Assembly (NCBI GenBank): GCA_025463305.1
Contig: JAOBWK010000059.1
Location: 61,111-125,110, forward strand
Length of the DNA stretch: 64,000 nucleotides
Reading direction: 5' to 3'
Source of the DNA: Ilumatobacteraceae bacterium
Lineage (GTDB): Bacteria > Actinomycetota > Acidimicrobiia > Acidimicrobiales > Ilumatobacteraceae
The position numbers and the translations under genes are program-made. This document shows positions 28,278 to 39,566 of this stretch, piece by piece (position 1 is the first letter of the stretch; each line of letters starts with the position of its first letter). The notes beneath the pieces are model-generated. The model was given only the letters and a program-made list of their open reading frames with translations. It was not told the DNA's origin and searched no databases.

Positions 28278-28408
28278 CGCCGCCCACGCACCGCCGAGCT
28301 AGTCCCCGTTTCGGCCGGTTTCACCCTGTCGGTTCGGCATGCTGACGGTGCTGCCGCGCTCCCGCGTCCGCCGATCGTCAAGGAACGGACCCGCCGCACT
28401 TGAGGGTT

Positions 28409-28441
28409 CACGCTCCGTGAGTCTTCGCCACGCTACGTGAG
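28409..28441. promoter_or_regulatory. Two direct repeats, period 20 bp, upstream of the FtsH-like gene
   Basis: CACGCTCCGTGAG (28409-28421) and CACGCTACGTGAG (28429-28441) differ at one base and start 20 bp apart, two helical turns. Each is itself an inverted repeat (CACG and CGTG arms). They end seven bases upstream of a TACGGT -10 element, over the -35 region. Confidence 0.6.
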
Positions 28442-28448
28442 ACCGTGG

Positions 28449-28454
28449 TACGGT
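28449..28454 (+). promoter_or_regulatory. -10 element of the FtsH-like gene
   Basis: TACGGT lies 41 bases before the ATG at 28496, giving a short leader that carries the AGGA ribosome binding site. Confidence 0.45.
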
Positions 28455-28495
28455 GTGTCATCCGACCACACCGGCGGAGCAGAGAAGGACTGGCG

Positions 28496-30238
28496 ATGGA
28501 CATCACCGATCTCCAACACGGCGCCCTCATCCGGGGCAGCAACGTCGACACCACCGCCGCCCGCGAACGGCGTCGTCAACGGCGCCTGCTCCGCCTGGGC
28601 ATCACGCTGGCGATCCCGCTCGCGTGGTTCTGGTACCGCGAGCTCAGCGGCGATCCCGTGCGTCCCGGCCTGCCGGCGATCATCCGTGAGAGCCCCGAGC
28701 TGACCCTGCTCGTCATCCTCCTCGGCCTGATGGGCGCGCTCGCCCTGCTGCCCTACCTCGGCGCCGGCAAGTCGCCGCACACGCTCCTCCGTCCGTCGGA
28801 CTCCAGCGTCCGCCTCGCCGACGTCGTCGGTGCCGAAGGCACCCGCCGTGAGGCCATCGACACGCTCAACCTGTTCCTCAACCACCAGACGTTCGCCGAC
28901 GAGCTCGGCGGCGCACCGCGCCGCGGCGTGCTGTTCGAGGGCCCGCCCGGCACCGGCAAGACGTACCTCGCCAAGGCGATGGCCGCCGAGGCCGGCGTGC
29001 CGTTCCTCTTCGTGTCGGCCAGCGAGTTCCAGTCGATGTTCTTCGGCCAGACCAACCGCAAGGTCCGCTCGTTCTTCAAGGCGATGCGCAAGGCGGCCCG
29101 CGCCGAGGGCGGCGCGATCGGCTTCATCGAGGAGTTCGACGCCATCGGCGGCAGCCGCAGCGGGATGGGCGGCAACTCGTCGCGCGAAGGCAGCGTCGGC
29201 GTCGTCAACGAGCTGCTCGTGCAGATGCAGAGCTTCGACCTCCCCACCGGCTTCCAGAAGCTCGTGGCCAAGGGCATCGACAAGATCAACCGGCTGCTGC
29301 CGGAGGACATGGCGATCAAGCGCGCCAAGATCGCCTCCGCGAACGTGCTGCTGATCGCGGCGACGAACCGCTCCGCCGACCTCGACCCCGCGCTGCTCCG
29401 CCCCGGCCGCTTCGACCGCATCATCCACTTCGATCTCCCGCCGCGTTCGGACCGCGTCGAGATCGCCTCGTACTACCTCGATCGCAAGCGCCACACGCCC
29501 GACGTCTCGGCAGAGTTCGTGGCCGACGTCTCGGCCGGCTACTCGCCGGTGCGCATCGAGCGGCTGCTCGACGAGGCGCTGATCATCGCCGTGCGCCATG
29601 GCCGCCGCGCCCTCACGCTCGACGACATCGTCGAAGCCCAGCTCGTCACCGAGATCGGTCTCGCCCACGAGGTCGGCTACCACCCCGACGAGCGCAACCG
29701 GGTGGCCATCCACGAAGCCGGCCACGCGCTCACCGCAGCGCTGTTCGGCCGCGAGATCCGCATCGCCTCGATCCTGCGCCGCGGTGGGGCCCTCGGTCTC
29801 GTCTCGCACGGCGACGTCGACGAGAAGTACCTGCGCACCCCGTCGGAGGCCAAGGACCTGCTCACGATCGCGCTCGCCGGCCGGGCCGCCGAGATCCAGG
29901 AGTTCAAGGAGGCGAGCAGCGGCATCGCCGGCGACCTCGCCGTCGCCACCACGATCGCCGCCCAGCTCGTCGGTCAGCTCGGCGCCGGCGACAGCCTGAT
30001 CAGCCTCGAGGCGGCCGGCATGCCCGGCAACCTCGTCGCCAAGGTCGTCGCCGACGAGCCGTCGCGCCGCAAGGTCGACTCGATCCTCGGCGCCGCCGCG
30101 GACACCGCGGCGTGCATGGTGCTCGAGCACCGCGTCGCGCTGATCAACCTCGCCCGCGCCCTGCTCGAGCGCGACGAGCTGAACGGCTCCGAGGTGCACC
30201 GCATCGTCGGCGACAGCCGACGCGCCACCGCCGTCTGA
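28496..30238 (+). CDS. Divergent FtsH-like membrane AAA zinc metalloprotease
   Basis: A 580-residue protein anchored by two membrane helices (about 32-48 and 68-88) separated by only some 20 residues, much less than the periplasmic domain of FtsH. The AAA module has Walker A GPPGTGKT (149-156), pore loop MFFG (181-184), Walker B FIEEFD (210-215, Glu in place of the usual first Asp), and an RPGRFDR arginine-finger box. About 33 extra residues sit between Walker B and the ATNR sensor. The protease has HEAGH (406-410) and Asp480 as third zinc ligand. The ATG follows AGGA. It is likely a second, specialised FtsH. Confidence 0.85.
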   Translation: MDITDLQHGALIRGSNVDTTAARERRRQRRLLRLGITLAIPLAWFWYRELSGDPVRPGLPAIIRESPELTLLVILLGLMGALALLPYLGAGKSPHTLLRPSDSSVRLADVVGAEGTRREAIDTLNLFLNHQTFADELGGAPRRGVLFEGPPGTGKTYLAKAMAAEAGVPFLFVSASEFQSMFFGQTNRKVRSFFKAMRKAARAEGGAIGFIEEFDAIGGSRSGMGGNSSREGSVGVVNELLVQMQSFDLPTGFQKLVAKGIDKINRLLPEDMAIKRAKIASANVLLIAATNRSADLDPALLRPGRFDRIIHFDLPPRSDRVEIASYYLDRKRHTPDVSAEFVADVSAGYSPVRIERLLDEALIIAVRHGRRALTLDDIVEAQLVTEIGLAHEVGYHPDERNRVAIHEAGHALTAALFGREIRIASILRRGGALGLVSHGDVDEKYLRTPSEAKDLLTIALAGRAAEIQEFKEASSGIAGDLAVATTIAAQLVGQLGAGDSLISLEAAGMPGNLVAKVVADEPSRRKVDSILGAAADTAACMVLEHRVALINLARALLERDELNGSEVHRIVGDSRRATAV

Positions 30239-30276
30239 CCGGTGGGGGTTCGCCCCGGCCCGTCACGACCGATGGA

Positions 30277-31374
30277 TCAGCTGGTCGGCGTGGCCGCCGT
30301 CTGGTTCGAGTCATGGCTCGCGGCATGGTTCGCTGCGGCCACGACCGCACGCACGTAGTCGACGACCCGAGGTCCCCAACGTGAGGCGATCTCGCCGTCG
30401 ACCGACACCACGTCGCCGGTCTTGACCGCTGCGATGCCGGCCCAACCCGTGCGGGCGGCGACGGCGGCCGGCGTCTCCCCGTCGGCGAGGAAGATGATCT
30501 GCGGATCGGCCGAGATCACGAACGAGGCATCCAGCTGGGGCGGCGTGCTCGCGCTCTCGGCGCTGTCGGCGATGTCGATCAGGCCGGCGAGCGAGTAGAT
30601 CTGCCCGGCCAGCGAGTCGGAGGTGACCGTGTGCAACGCCGGGTCCGTCTCGTGGAAGTACGTCAGCTGGGCCTCGGTGTCGGGCAGCTGCGCCAGCGCG
30701 GCGGTGATGCCCGACTCCATCGTGCTGACGAGCGTTGCCGCCTCGGTGACGTGACCGGTGAGCGCGCCGAGCTGGCCGATCTGGGCGTAGACGTCGTCGA
30801 GCGACTGCGCGGGCGATGCGACGTAGACGGGAACGCCGGCTGCGACGAGGCGTTCGCCGATGCCCGACGAGTCGTCGGTGATCACGACCAGGTCCGGCGT
30901 GTAGCCGGTGACGGTGGCGAGATCGGGTGTGGCGCTCGACAGGCTGGTGGCCACGGCGGACGCGGCAGCGGGCGCGTCCGAACCGGCATCGACCGCCACG
31001 ACCTGCGCGCCGGCACCGATCGCGAACAGCGTCTCGGTGGCCGACGGCGACAGCGACACGATCTTGGTCGGCTTGCCGGGCAGGGACAGCGTGCCGCTCG
31101 GTGTGTCGACCGAGAACGGCGCGCCCGCCGGCGTCGGCACGACGCCCACCTCGGACGAATCCGTGACAGCCGGCGAGGTCGGCGAGCTCGACACCGCGGT
31201 GGTGGAGGTCGCGCCTGGAGCGCTCGTCGAGGTCGGCGGGAGCACGCCGACGTTGCCGAGCGTCGGCAGCGTCTCGACCGTCTTGGTGCCGCTGCTGCTG
31301 CAAGCGGCGAGCGCGACGAACGCGAACGCCGTGGGCAGCGCAACGCGGACGAACCGATGGGTGAAGCAGGACAT
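30277..31374 (-). CDS. BtuF-like periplasmic-binding lipoprotein (cobalamin or metal-chelate uptake)
   Basis: A 365-residue substrate-binding lipoprotein of the helical-backbone class III family. The lipobox FVALAAC puts the lipidated Cys at 25, followed by about 70 Ser/Thr/Pro/Ala-rich residues and then the binding domain with IVSLSPSATETLFAIGAGAQVVAVD, typical of BtuF/FecB proteins. A strong GGAGGGAG lies upstream of the ATG at 31374. It is divergent from four cobalamin-synthesis genes, which favours a corrinoid ligand. No BtuC or BtuD gene is nearby. Confidence 0.83.
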   Translation of the reverse strand: MSCFTHRFVRVALPTAFAFVALAACSSSGTKTVETLPTLGNVGVLPPTSTSAPGATSTTAVSSSPTSPAVTDSSEVGVVPTPAGAPFSVDTPSGTLSLPGKPTKIVSLSPSATETLFAIGAGAQVVAVDAGSDAPAAASAVATSLSSATPDLATVTGYTPDLVVITDDSSGIGERLVAAGVPVYVASPAQSLDDVYAQIGQLGALTGHVTEAATLVSTMESGITAALAQLPDTEAQLTYFHETDPALHTVTSDSLAGQIYSLAGLIDIADSAESASTPPQLDASFVISADPQIIFLADGETPAAVAARTGWAGIAAVKTGDVVSVDGEIASRWGPRVVDYVRAVVAAANHAASHDSNQTAATPTS

Positions 31375-31436
31375 GGTCGGCTCCCTCCGAGACCGGACCC
31401 CCTGGACCAGCGGGAGCGAACATATCAGGCGGTGCC

Positions 31437-31442
31437 TAGACT
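31437..31442 (+). promoter_or_regulatory. -10 element of the cob operon
   Basis: TAGACT ends nine bases before the ATG of cobO at 31452. Confidence 0.5.
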
Positions 31443-31451
31443 TCGCCCGCC

Positions 31452-32084
31452 ATGACCACTCAGCCATCAGGGCAGCCGAGCGCGCAGCCATCTGCACCAC
31501 AGGATCCCGCCGATGCGTTCGTGGACGATCCGCCACTCGAGGACCCACGTCCCGACGGGCTGCGTTCGGCGAAGTCGCTGCTCGTCGTCAACACCGGCAA
31601 CGGCAAGGGCAAGAGCTCGGCAGCGTTCGGTGTGATGGTGCGCGGCGTCGCACGCGGCTGGAAGGTCGCGGTGCTGCAGTTCATCAAGAGCGGCGACTGG
31701 AAGGTCGGCGAGGAGAGCGTCGGGCGCCAGCTCGGCGTCGACTGGCAGGCGCTCGGCCACGGCTTCACGTGGGACTCGGCGAGCATCGACACCGACAAGG
31801 CGCTCGCCGCGCAGGGCTGGGCCATCGCCCGCGCCGTGATCGAGGCCGGCGAGCACCAGCTCGTCGTGCTCGACGAACTGACCTACCTGATGAACTGGGA
31901 CTGGATCGACGCCACCGAGGTGATCCGGGTGCTGCGCGACCGCCCGGCCACCGTCAACGTCGTGGTCACCGGCCGCGACGCCAGCGCCGAGCTGATCGAG
32001 ATCGCCGACACCGTCACCGAGATGCGCGAGATCAAGCACGCCTACAACGCCGGCATCCGCGCCAAGCGCGGCATCGACTACTGA
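31452..32084 (+). CDS. cobO: Cob(I)alamin adenosyltransferase
   Basis: A 210-residue CobA/CobO-type enzyme that adenosylates cob(I)yrinic acid a,c-diamide or cobalamin. It has the modified P-loop NTGNGKGKSSAAFG (about 47-60), LQFIKSGDW, and the Walker B-like VVLDELTYLMNWDW, ending in KRGIDY. An unstructured Gln/Pro/Asp-rich N-terminal tail of about 35 residues precedes the core. Its stop overlaps the cobU start by one base (TGATG). The transcript appears leaderless. Confidence 0.93.
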   Translation: MTTQPSGQPSAQPSAPQDPADAFVDDPPLEDPRPDGLRSAKSLLVVNTGNGKGKSSAAFGVMVRGVARGWKVAVLQFIKSGDWKVGEESVGRQLGVDWQALGHGFTWDSASIDTDKALAAQGWAIARAVIEAGEHQLVVLDELTYLMNWDWIDATEVIRVLRDRPATVNVVVTGRDASAELIEIADTVTEMREIKHAYNAGIRAKRGIDY

Positions 32085-32620
32085 TGGTTGACGGGCTGAC
32101 CTTGCTGGTCGGTGGGGCGCGGTCGGGGAAGAGCGATCTCGCGGTCGAGATCGGGCAGCGCCACATCGGTGCGGTCACGTTCGTCGCGACGGCGCAGCGC
32201 TTCGACGCCGACATGACGGCGCGCATCGCTCGCCACCAGGCCGACCGACCCAGCTGGCCCACGGTCGAGGCGCCCGTCGAGCTGCGTCGTGCGCTCACCG
32301 AGATCGCCGACACCGATCTCGTCGTCATCGACTGCCTCACCCTGTGGGTGTCGAACATGCTGCTCGAGGAGTGGCCCGAGACCGCGATCCGCGAGTACTC
32401 GGCAGCCACCGTCGCCGCCGTTGCGGACCGTTCCGGGCCCACGGTGGTCGTCACCAACGAGGTCGGCCTCGGCATCCATCCGACCAACGAGCTCGCCCGC
32501 CAGTACCGCGACCTGCTCGGCCGGGTCAACCGCCAGTGGGCGGAGGCGGCGACGCGGTCGCTGTTCCTCGTCGCCGGCCGGGCGCTCGAGCTGCGCGATC
32601 CGTGGGAGCTGCTCGGGTGA
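32084..32620 (+). CDS. cobU: Adenosylcobinamide kinase / GTP:adenosylcobinamide-phosphate guanylyltransferase
   Basis: A 178-residue bifunctional enzyme that phosphorylates adenosylcobinamide and attaches GMP. The P-loop GGARSGKSD lies at 10-18, VIDCLTLWVSNML is the family central strand, and TNEVGLGIHP contains the conserved Glu/Gly/His region. It overlaps cobO by one base and cobT by four (GTGA), so it is coupled to both. Confidence 0.93.
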   Translation: MVDGLTLLVGGARSGKSDLAVEIGQRHIGAVTFVATAQRFDADMTARIARHQADRPSWPTVEAPVELRRALTEIADTDLVVIDCLTLWVSNMLLEEWPETAIREYSAATVAAVADRSGPTVVVTNEVGLGIHPTNELARQYRDLLGRVNRQWAEAATRSLFLVAGRALELRDPWELLG

Positions 32621-33618
32621 GCGCGTCCGGATCGCGCTGGCTGCGCGCCGCGCTGGCCGACCTGCCGGCGCAGGACGTGGTTGCGTTCGACGCCGTCACC
32701 GAGCGCGCCGCGAACATCCTCCGCCCGGCGGGCTCGCTCGCTCGGTTCGACGAAGTGGCGGCGTGGGTGGCCGGGTGGCAGCGCACGAGCACGCCGGCCA
32801 TCGAGCGACCTGCCGCGCTGATCTTCGCCGCTGACCACGGCGTGACCGCGGCCGGCGTGAGCAAGTACCCCACCGATGTCACGGCCGCGATGCTCGCCGC
32901 CTACCGGGCCGGCAAGAGCACGGTCAGCGCGTTCGCCGCGGTGGCCGGCGCGACGGTCGACGCGATCGACGTCGGCGTCGGTCGACCGACCGGCGACATC
33001 CGCTACGAACCGGCGATGTCGGCCGAGCGCTTCGACGAGGCCGTCGACGCCGGGCGCGCCGCCGTCGAGGGGCTCGATGCGGACCTGCTCGTGCTCGGCG
33101 AGATGGGCATCGGCAACACCACCGCAGCGGCCGCCGTCGCGGCGGCGCTCGGCGGTGGCGAAGTGGCAGCGTGGGTCGGGCGCGGCACCGGCGTCGACGA
33201 CGAGGGCCTGCTGCGCAAGCGCGACGCGGTGCGCGAGGCCGTCGGCCGCATCGCCGGCATCATCGATCCGCTGGAGGTGCTGCGCGAGGTCGGTGGCGCC
33301 GAGCTCGTCGCGATGGCGGCCGCGATGGTGGCGGCGCGGCACCGTCGACTACCCGTGCTGATCGACGGCTACGTCGTCACGTCGTCAGCGATGCCGCTGG
33401 TCGTGCTGGCGCCCACTGCCCTCGACCACTGCCTCGTCGGCCACTGCTCGTCCGAACCCGGTCACCGCCGCCTGCTCGAACGGCTGGGCAAGCCACCGCT
33501 GCTCGATCTGGAGATGCGCCTCGGCGAGGGCAGCGGCGCGATGGCCGCCGTACCACTCGTCGCGATGGCATGTGCCGGCATCACAGAGGTACCGACGTTC
33601 GGAGAGTGGTTCGGCTGA
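32617..33618 (+). CDS. cobT: Nicotinate-nucleotide-dimethylbenzimidazole phosphoribosyltransferase
   Basis: A 333-residue enzyme that makes alpha-ribazole phosphate for the lower ligand of cobalamin. Recognisable parts are FAADHGVTAAGVSKYP near residue 70, EMGIGNTTAAAAV near 163-176, and the C-terminal LGEGSGAMAAVPL with the catalytic Glu. GTG start overlapping the cobU stop. No bluB gene for dimethylbenzimidazole is visible in the window, so the base must come from elsewhere. Confidence 0.93.
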   Translation: MSASGSRWLRAALADLPAQDVVAFDAVTERAANILRPAGSLARFDEVAAWVAGWQRTSTPAIERPAALIFAADHGVTAAGVSKYPTDVTAAMLAAYRAGKSTVSAFAAVAGATVDAIDVGVGRPTGDIRYEPAMSAERFDEAVDAGRAAVEGLDADLLVLGEMGIGNTTAAAAVAAALGGGEVAAWVGRGTGVDDEGLLRKRDAVREAVGRIAGIIDPLEVLREVGGAELVAMAAAMVAARHRRLPVLIDGYVVTSSAMPLVVLAPTALDHCLVGHCSSEPGHRRLLERLGKPPLLDLEMRLGEGSGAMAAVPLVAMACAGITEVPTFGEWFG

Positions 33619-34391
33619 TGGGCGATCTCCGCGCGGCGATCTCGTTCCTGACCCGAGTGCCGATGCGGTCCGCCCCGCAGTCGGACGCGACTCCTGCGGA
33701 TCCGTCGGCGGCCGTGCCGTGGTTCCCGTTCGTCGGTGCGCTCATCGGCGCCGCAGTCGGCGGCGCGGCGGTGGGCCTCTTCCACCTCGTGCCGTCGCTC
33801 GTCGCGGCGAGTGTCGCGGTGCTGTTCGGCGTGCTGCTGACGGGTGCGTTCCACGAGGACGGGTTGGCCGACGTCGCCGACGCGTTCGCCGGCGGCTGGA
33901 CGCGGGATGATCGGTTGCGCATCCTCAAGGACCCGCTGCACGGGTCGTACGGCGTCGCCGCGCTCTGCGGCTCGATCATCATCCGCGTCGCGTGCATCGC
34001 CTCGCTCGGTCCCCGACCCGAGGCTGCGTTCGCCGTCGTCCTCGCCGCGCACGCGCTCGGTCGAGCGGCGGCCGTGGCGCTCACCGCGACGCAGCCGGCG
34101 GCGCGCGCCGACGGGCTGGGGGCGGCATCGGCGCGCACGCTCGGCGCCGGTCGGGCGTGGTCGGGCATCGCGTTCGGCGTCGTGCTCGCCGCGCTGGCGA
34201 CCGGTTGGTGGATCGGCCCGTTCGCGGTCGCGGCGGTCGCCGGAACCGTGGCCGTCGGATGGCTGGCACGCCGCAAGATCGGTGGCATCACGGGCGACGT
34301 GCTCGGCGCGGCGGAGCAGGTCGTCGAGTGCCTCGTGCTCGTCGTCGCGACCGGGCTCGCCTTCCGGTACGCCCTCTGGTGGAGCAGGTAG
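33618..34391 (+). CDS. cobS: Adenosylcobinamide-GDP ribazoletransferase (cobalamin synthase)
   Basis: A 257-residue membrane enzyme that joins adenosylcobinamide-GDP with alpha-ribazole, the last assembly step. The metal-binding segment GAFHEDGLADVADAFAGGW and the following LKDPLHGSYG are intact, and the C-terminus has GGITGDVLGAAEQ. About six hydrophobic segments are visible. It starts one base into the cobT stop (TGATG) and ends the cob operon. Confidence 0.92.
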   Translation: MGDLRAAISFLTRVPMRSAPQSDATPADPSAAVPWFPFVGALIGAAVGGAAVGLFHLVPSLVAASVAVLFGVLLTGAFHEDGLADVADAFAGGWTRDDRLRILKDPLHGSYGVAALCGSIIIRVACIASLGPRPEAAFAVVLAAHALGRAAAVALTATQPAARADGLGAASARTLGAGRAWSGIAFGVVLAALATGWWIGPFAVAAVAGTVAVGWLARRKIGGITGDVLGAAEQVVECLVLVVATGLAFRYALWWSR

Positions 34392-34394
34392 CTT
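34389..34394 (+). promoter_or_regulatory. -10 element of the acetolactate-synthase-like gene
   Basis: TAGCTT ends six bases before the GTG at 34401; its TAG is also the stop codon of cobS. Confidence 0.45.
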
Positions 34395-34400
34395 CGTCGG

Positions 34401-36104
34401 GTGACGATGAACGCGACGCGATTGGCCGGCCACCTGCTCGTCGAGGCGTTGATCGCTCAGGGGGTCGACACGTGCTTCGGCGTGCCGGGCGAGAGCTACC
34501 TCGCGGTGCTCGACGGGTTCCACGAGCACCGTGACGAGATCCGGTTCATCGCCTGCCGGCAAGAGGGTGGCGCCTCGTTCATGGCCGAGGCCCAGGGCAA
34601 GCTCAGCGGCCGGCCGGGCGTGTGCTTCGTCACCCGCGGACCCGGCGCCACCAACTCCAGCATCGGCCTCCACACCGCGTTCCAGGACAGCACCCCGATG
34701 GTGCTGTTCATCGGCCAGGTGGCCAGCGATCAGCGCGACCGCGAGGCGTTCCAGGAGGTCGACTACCGGCACATGTTCGGGCCCGGCACGCTCGGCATGG
34801 CCAAGTGGGTCGGCGAGATCGAGGACGCCGATCGCCTGCCCGAGTACGTCAGCCGCGCGTTCCACGTCGCGATGCAGGGTCGGCCGGGGCCCGTCGTGCT
34901 GGTGCTGCCCGAGGACATGCTCACCACGCCCACCGCTGCCGAGGTGCTGCCCCGCGTCGAGCCGGCGCAGGCGTGGCCCACGCCGTCGTCGCTCGCGGCC
35001 GCAGCCGAGCTGCTGGCCGGGTCGCAGCGGCCGTTCGTGATCGTCGGCGGCAGCGGTTGGGACGCCGATGCGTGCCTCGCGCTCGAGCAGTTCGTCGAGG
35101 CGTGGGAGCTCCCCGTCGGATGCGCGTTCCGGTTCCAGGACCTCGTGGACAACGACCATCCGAACTACGCGGGCGACGTCGGCATCGGCATCAACCCGAA
35201 GCTCGCGGCGCGCATCCGCGAGGCCGACGTGATCCTCGCGATCGGCGCACGGCTCGGTGAGATGACCACCGGTGGGTACACGCTGCTGCAGGCCCCGCGT
35301 GCGTCGCAACAGCTGATCCACGTGCACGCCGGCGCCGAGGAGCTCGGCCGGGTCTACGCCGCCGATGTGCTCGTGCAGGCGTCGATGGCCTGCGCTGCTC
35401 CGGCGCTGACGACCTTGACGCCGCCGACCGAACGCCCGTGGGCCTCGCAGGTCGCCGTCGCCCGCGCCGAGTACGAGGCGAACCTCGTGCCCACCCCGGT
35501 CGAGCCGCTCGACATGGCCGAGGTCGTGCTCACCATCCAACGGCTCGCGCCACGCGACACCGTGTACACGAACGGTGCCGGCAACTACAGCGGCTGGTTG
35601 CACCGCTTCTGCCGCTACCCGGGGATGCGCCATGCCGGCCGCACGCAGCTCGCGCCGACGTCGGGAGCGATGGGCTACGGCGTGCCCGCCGCTGTCGCCG
35701 CGGCGCTGCTCCACCCGGAGCGCACCGTCGTCAACATCGCCGGCGACGGCGACTTCCTGATGACCGGCCAGGAGCTGGCCACCGCCACCGGCTACGGCGC
35801 CGGCCGGCTGATCAGCATCGTCGTCGACAACGGCACGTACGGCACGATCCGGATGCACCAAGAGCGCGAGTACCCGGGTCGGGTCAGCGGCAGCGACCTG
35901 TTCAACCCCGACTTCGCTGCGCTCGCCGTCGCCTACGGATGGATGGCGGAGCGGGTCGAGACCACGGCCGAGTTCGAGCCGGCATTCGCCCGTGCCCTCG
36001 CCAACGGCACGCCCACGTTGCTCCACCTGAAGCTCGACCCCGACGTGAGCACCAGCCGCACCACGCTCACCGCCCTCCGCGACGCCGCGCTCGCGCAGGA
36101 GTAG
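34401..36104 (+). CDS. Thiamine-diphosphate-dependent enzyme, acetolactate synthase-like
   Basis: A 567-residue ThDP enzyme with all three domains of the acetolactate synthase/oxalyl-CoA decarboxylase superfamily: FGVPGESYLAVLDGF with the catalytic Glu region at the N-terminus (Glu55 in CRQEGGASFMAEA), a central FAD or structural domain, and the C-terminal GDGDFLMTGQELATA...N ThDP motif. It differs from the ilvB product at 47572 and has no small subunit next to it, so a catabolic or side reaction is more likely than valine synthesis. GTG at 34401 or ATG at 34407 may start it. Confidence 0.82.
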   Translation: MTMNATRLAGHLLVEALIAQGVDTCFGVPGESYLAVLDGFHEHRDEIRFIACRQEGGASFMAEAQGKLSGRPGVCFVTRGPGATNSSIGLHTAFQDSTPMVLFIGQVASDQRDREAFQEVDYRHMFGPGTLGMAKWVGEIEDADRLPEYVSRAFHVAMQGRPGPVVLVLPEDMLTTPTAAEVLPRVEPAQAWPTPSSLAAAAELLAGSQRPFVIVGGSGWDADACLALEQFVEAWELPVGCAFRFQDLVDNDHPNYAGDVGIGINPKLAARIREADVILAIGARLGEMTTGGYTLLQAPRASQQLIHVHAGAEELGRVYAADVLVQASMACAAPALTTLTPPTERPWASQVAVARAEYEANLVPTPVEPLDMAEVVLTIQRLAPRDTVYTNGAGNYSGWLHRFCRYPGMRHAGRTQLAPTSGAMGYGVPAAVAAALLHPERTVVNIAGDGDFLMTGQELATATGYGAGRLISIVVDNGTYGTIRMHQEREYPGRVSGSDLFNPDFAALAVAYGWMAERVETTAEFEPAFARALANGTPTLLHLKLDPDVSTSRTTLTALRDAALAQE

Positions 36105-36194
36105 CGACGGGAGGACTTGTCCGACCGAGCGGCAACGATCTCGAGCAGCACCAACGGCCGCCCGCAGCCGGCGGTGCGTCGCGAGACGATCAGC

Positions 36195-38579
<2,385 letters not shown>

Positions 38580-38582
38580 CCG

Positions 38583-39488
38583 ATGGAGGTCGACGACGTC
38601 CTGACCACCCACACCGATGGGCTCGCGCCGCTGAACCGGCCGATCATGGTGGTCGCGCTGACGGGCTGGTTCGACATGTCGGGTGCCGCCACCGGCGCAC
38701 TGGAGTGGCTGCTGCGCGATCGTGTCGCACCGATCGTGGCGAGCATCGACCCGGATCCGTTCTACGACTTCACCCAGGAGCGTCCCGAGGTCTGGGTCGA
38801 CGAGGACGAGTCCATCGTCGTGCGTTGGCCGGCGAACGAGTTCCGCATCGCCCGCTTTCCCGGCAGCGCGCACGACCTCGTGGTGCTGTCGGGCGTGGAG
38901 CCGCACGTGCGGTGGACCACGTACTGCGCGTGCGTCACGGCGATGGCCGCCCGGCTCGGCTGCGACGTCGTGGTCACCATCGGCGCGAGCGCCGACGCGC
39001 TGCCCCACAGCCGCCTGCCCCAGGTGGTCGGCAGCAGCACGAACGAGGAGCTGATCCGCCGGCTCGGCCTCAGCCGGCCGCAGTACCAGGGCATCACCGG
39101 CGTCATCGGAGTGCTCCAGGAGCGGCTGGAGAAGAACGACATCCCGGCCATCTCGCTGCGCGTCGGGGTGCCGCACTACCTCGGCAACGCCCAGCACCCG
39201 AAGTCGTCGGCCGCGCTGCTGCGCCACCTCGAGCACGTCCTCGGCGTGCCGACGGGCCACGGCGACCTGGCCGGCGAGATCGAGCGCTGGCAGTCGCTGC
39301 ACGACGAAGCCGTGGCCGAGGACCCGCAGGCGGCCAGCTACGTGCAGCTGCTCGAGCGTCAGTTCGACCAGCGCTCCGAGGCCAACCTCCCGACCGGCGA
39401 CGATCTCGCCGCCGAGCTCGAAGCCTTCCTCCGCGACCAGGAGCGCCCAGGCGACGACGACCCCACCACCGACGACCCCACCCCGTAG
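38583..39488 (+). CDS. PAC2-family protein (proteasome-assembly-chaperone-like)
   Basis: A 301-residue PAC2-family protein with the opening [21 protein letters not shown], the central [15 protein letters not shown] region and [14 protein letters not shown]2 proteins are common in actinobacteria that have proteasomes, but their role there is unproven. The last 20 residues are highly acidic (Asp/Thr/Pro). It starts four bases after serC ends, so it is co-transcribed with it. No proteasome genes are in the window. Confidence 0.83.
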   Translation: MEVDDVLTTHTDGLAPLNRPIMVVALTGWFDMSGAATGALEWLLRDRVAPIVASIDPDPFYDFTQERPEVWVDEDESIVVRWPANEFRIARFPGSAHDLVVLSGVEPHVRWTTYCACVTAMAARLGCDVVVTIGASADALPHSRLPQVVGSSTNEELIRRLGLSRPQYQGITGVIGVLQERLEKNDIPAISLRVGVPHYLGNAQHPKSSAALLRHLEHVLGVPTGHGDLAGEIERWQSLHDEAVAEDPQAASYVQLLERQFDQRSEANLPTGDDLAAELEAFLRDQERPGDDDPTTDDPTP

Positions 39489-39566
39489 TTCCTCGAAGGT
39501 GTTTGCCCCTCAGGGCGCACATTTCACCGGTCGGAACCAGGGGTGGCAGCCGTCGGCCGCACACAC

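Noticed and set aside
31375..31451. Cobalamin riboswitch upstream of cobO
   Set aside because: The gap is 77 bp and lacks the conserved B12-box and long paired regions.
38583..39488. PAC2 protein as part of the ATP-grasp/alpha-E system
   Set aside because: It lies about 13 kb away and is coupled to serC; no sequence link to the operon is visible.
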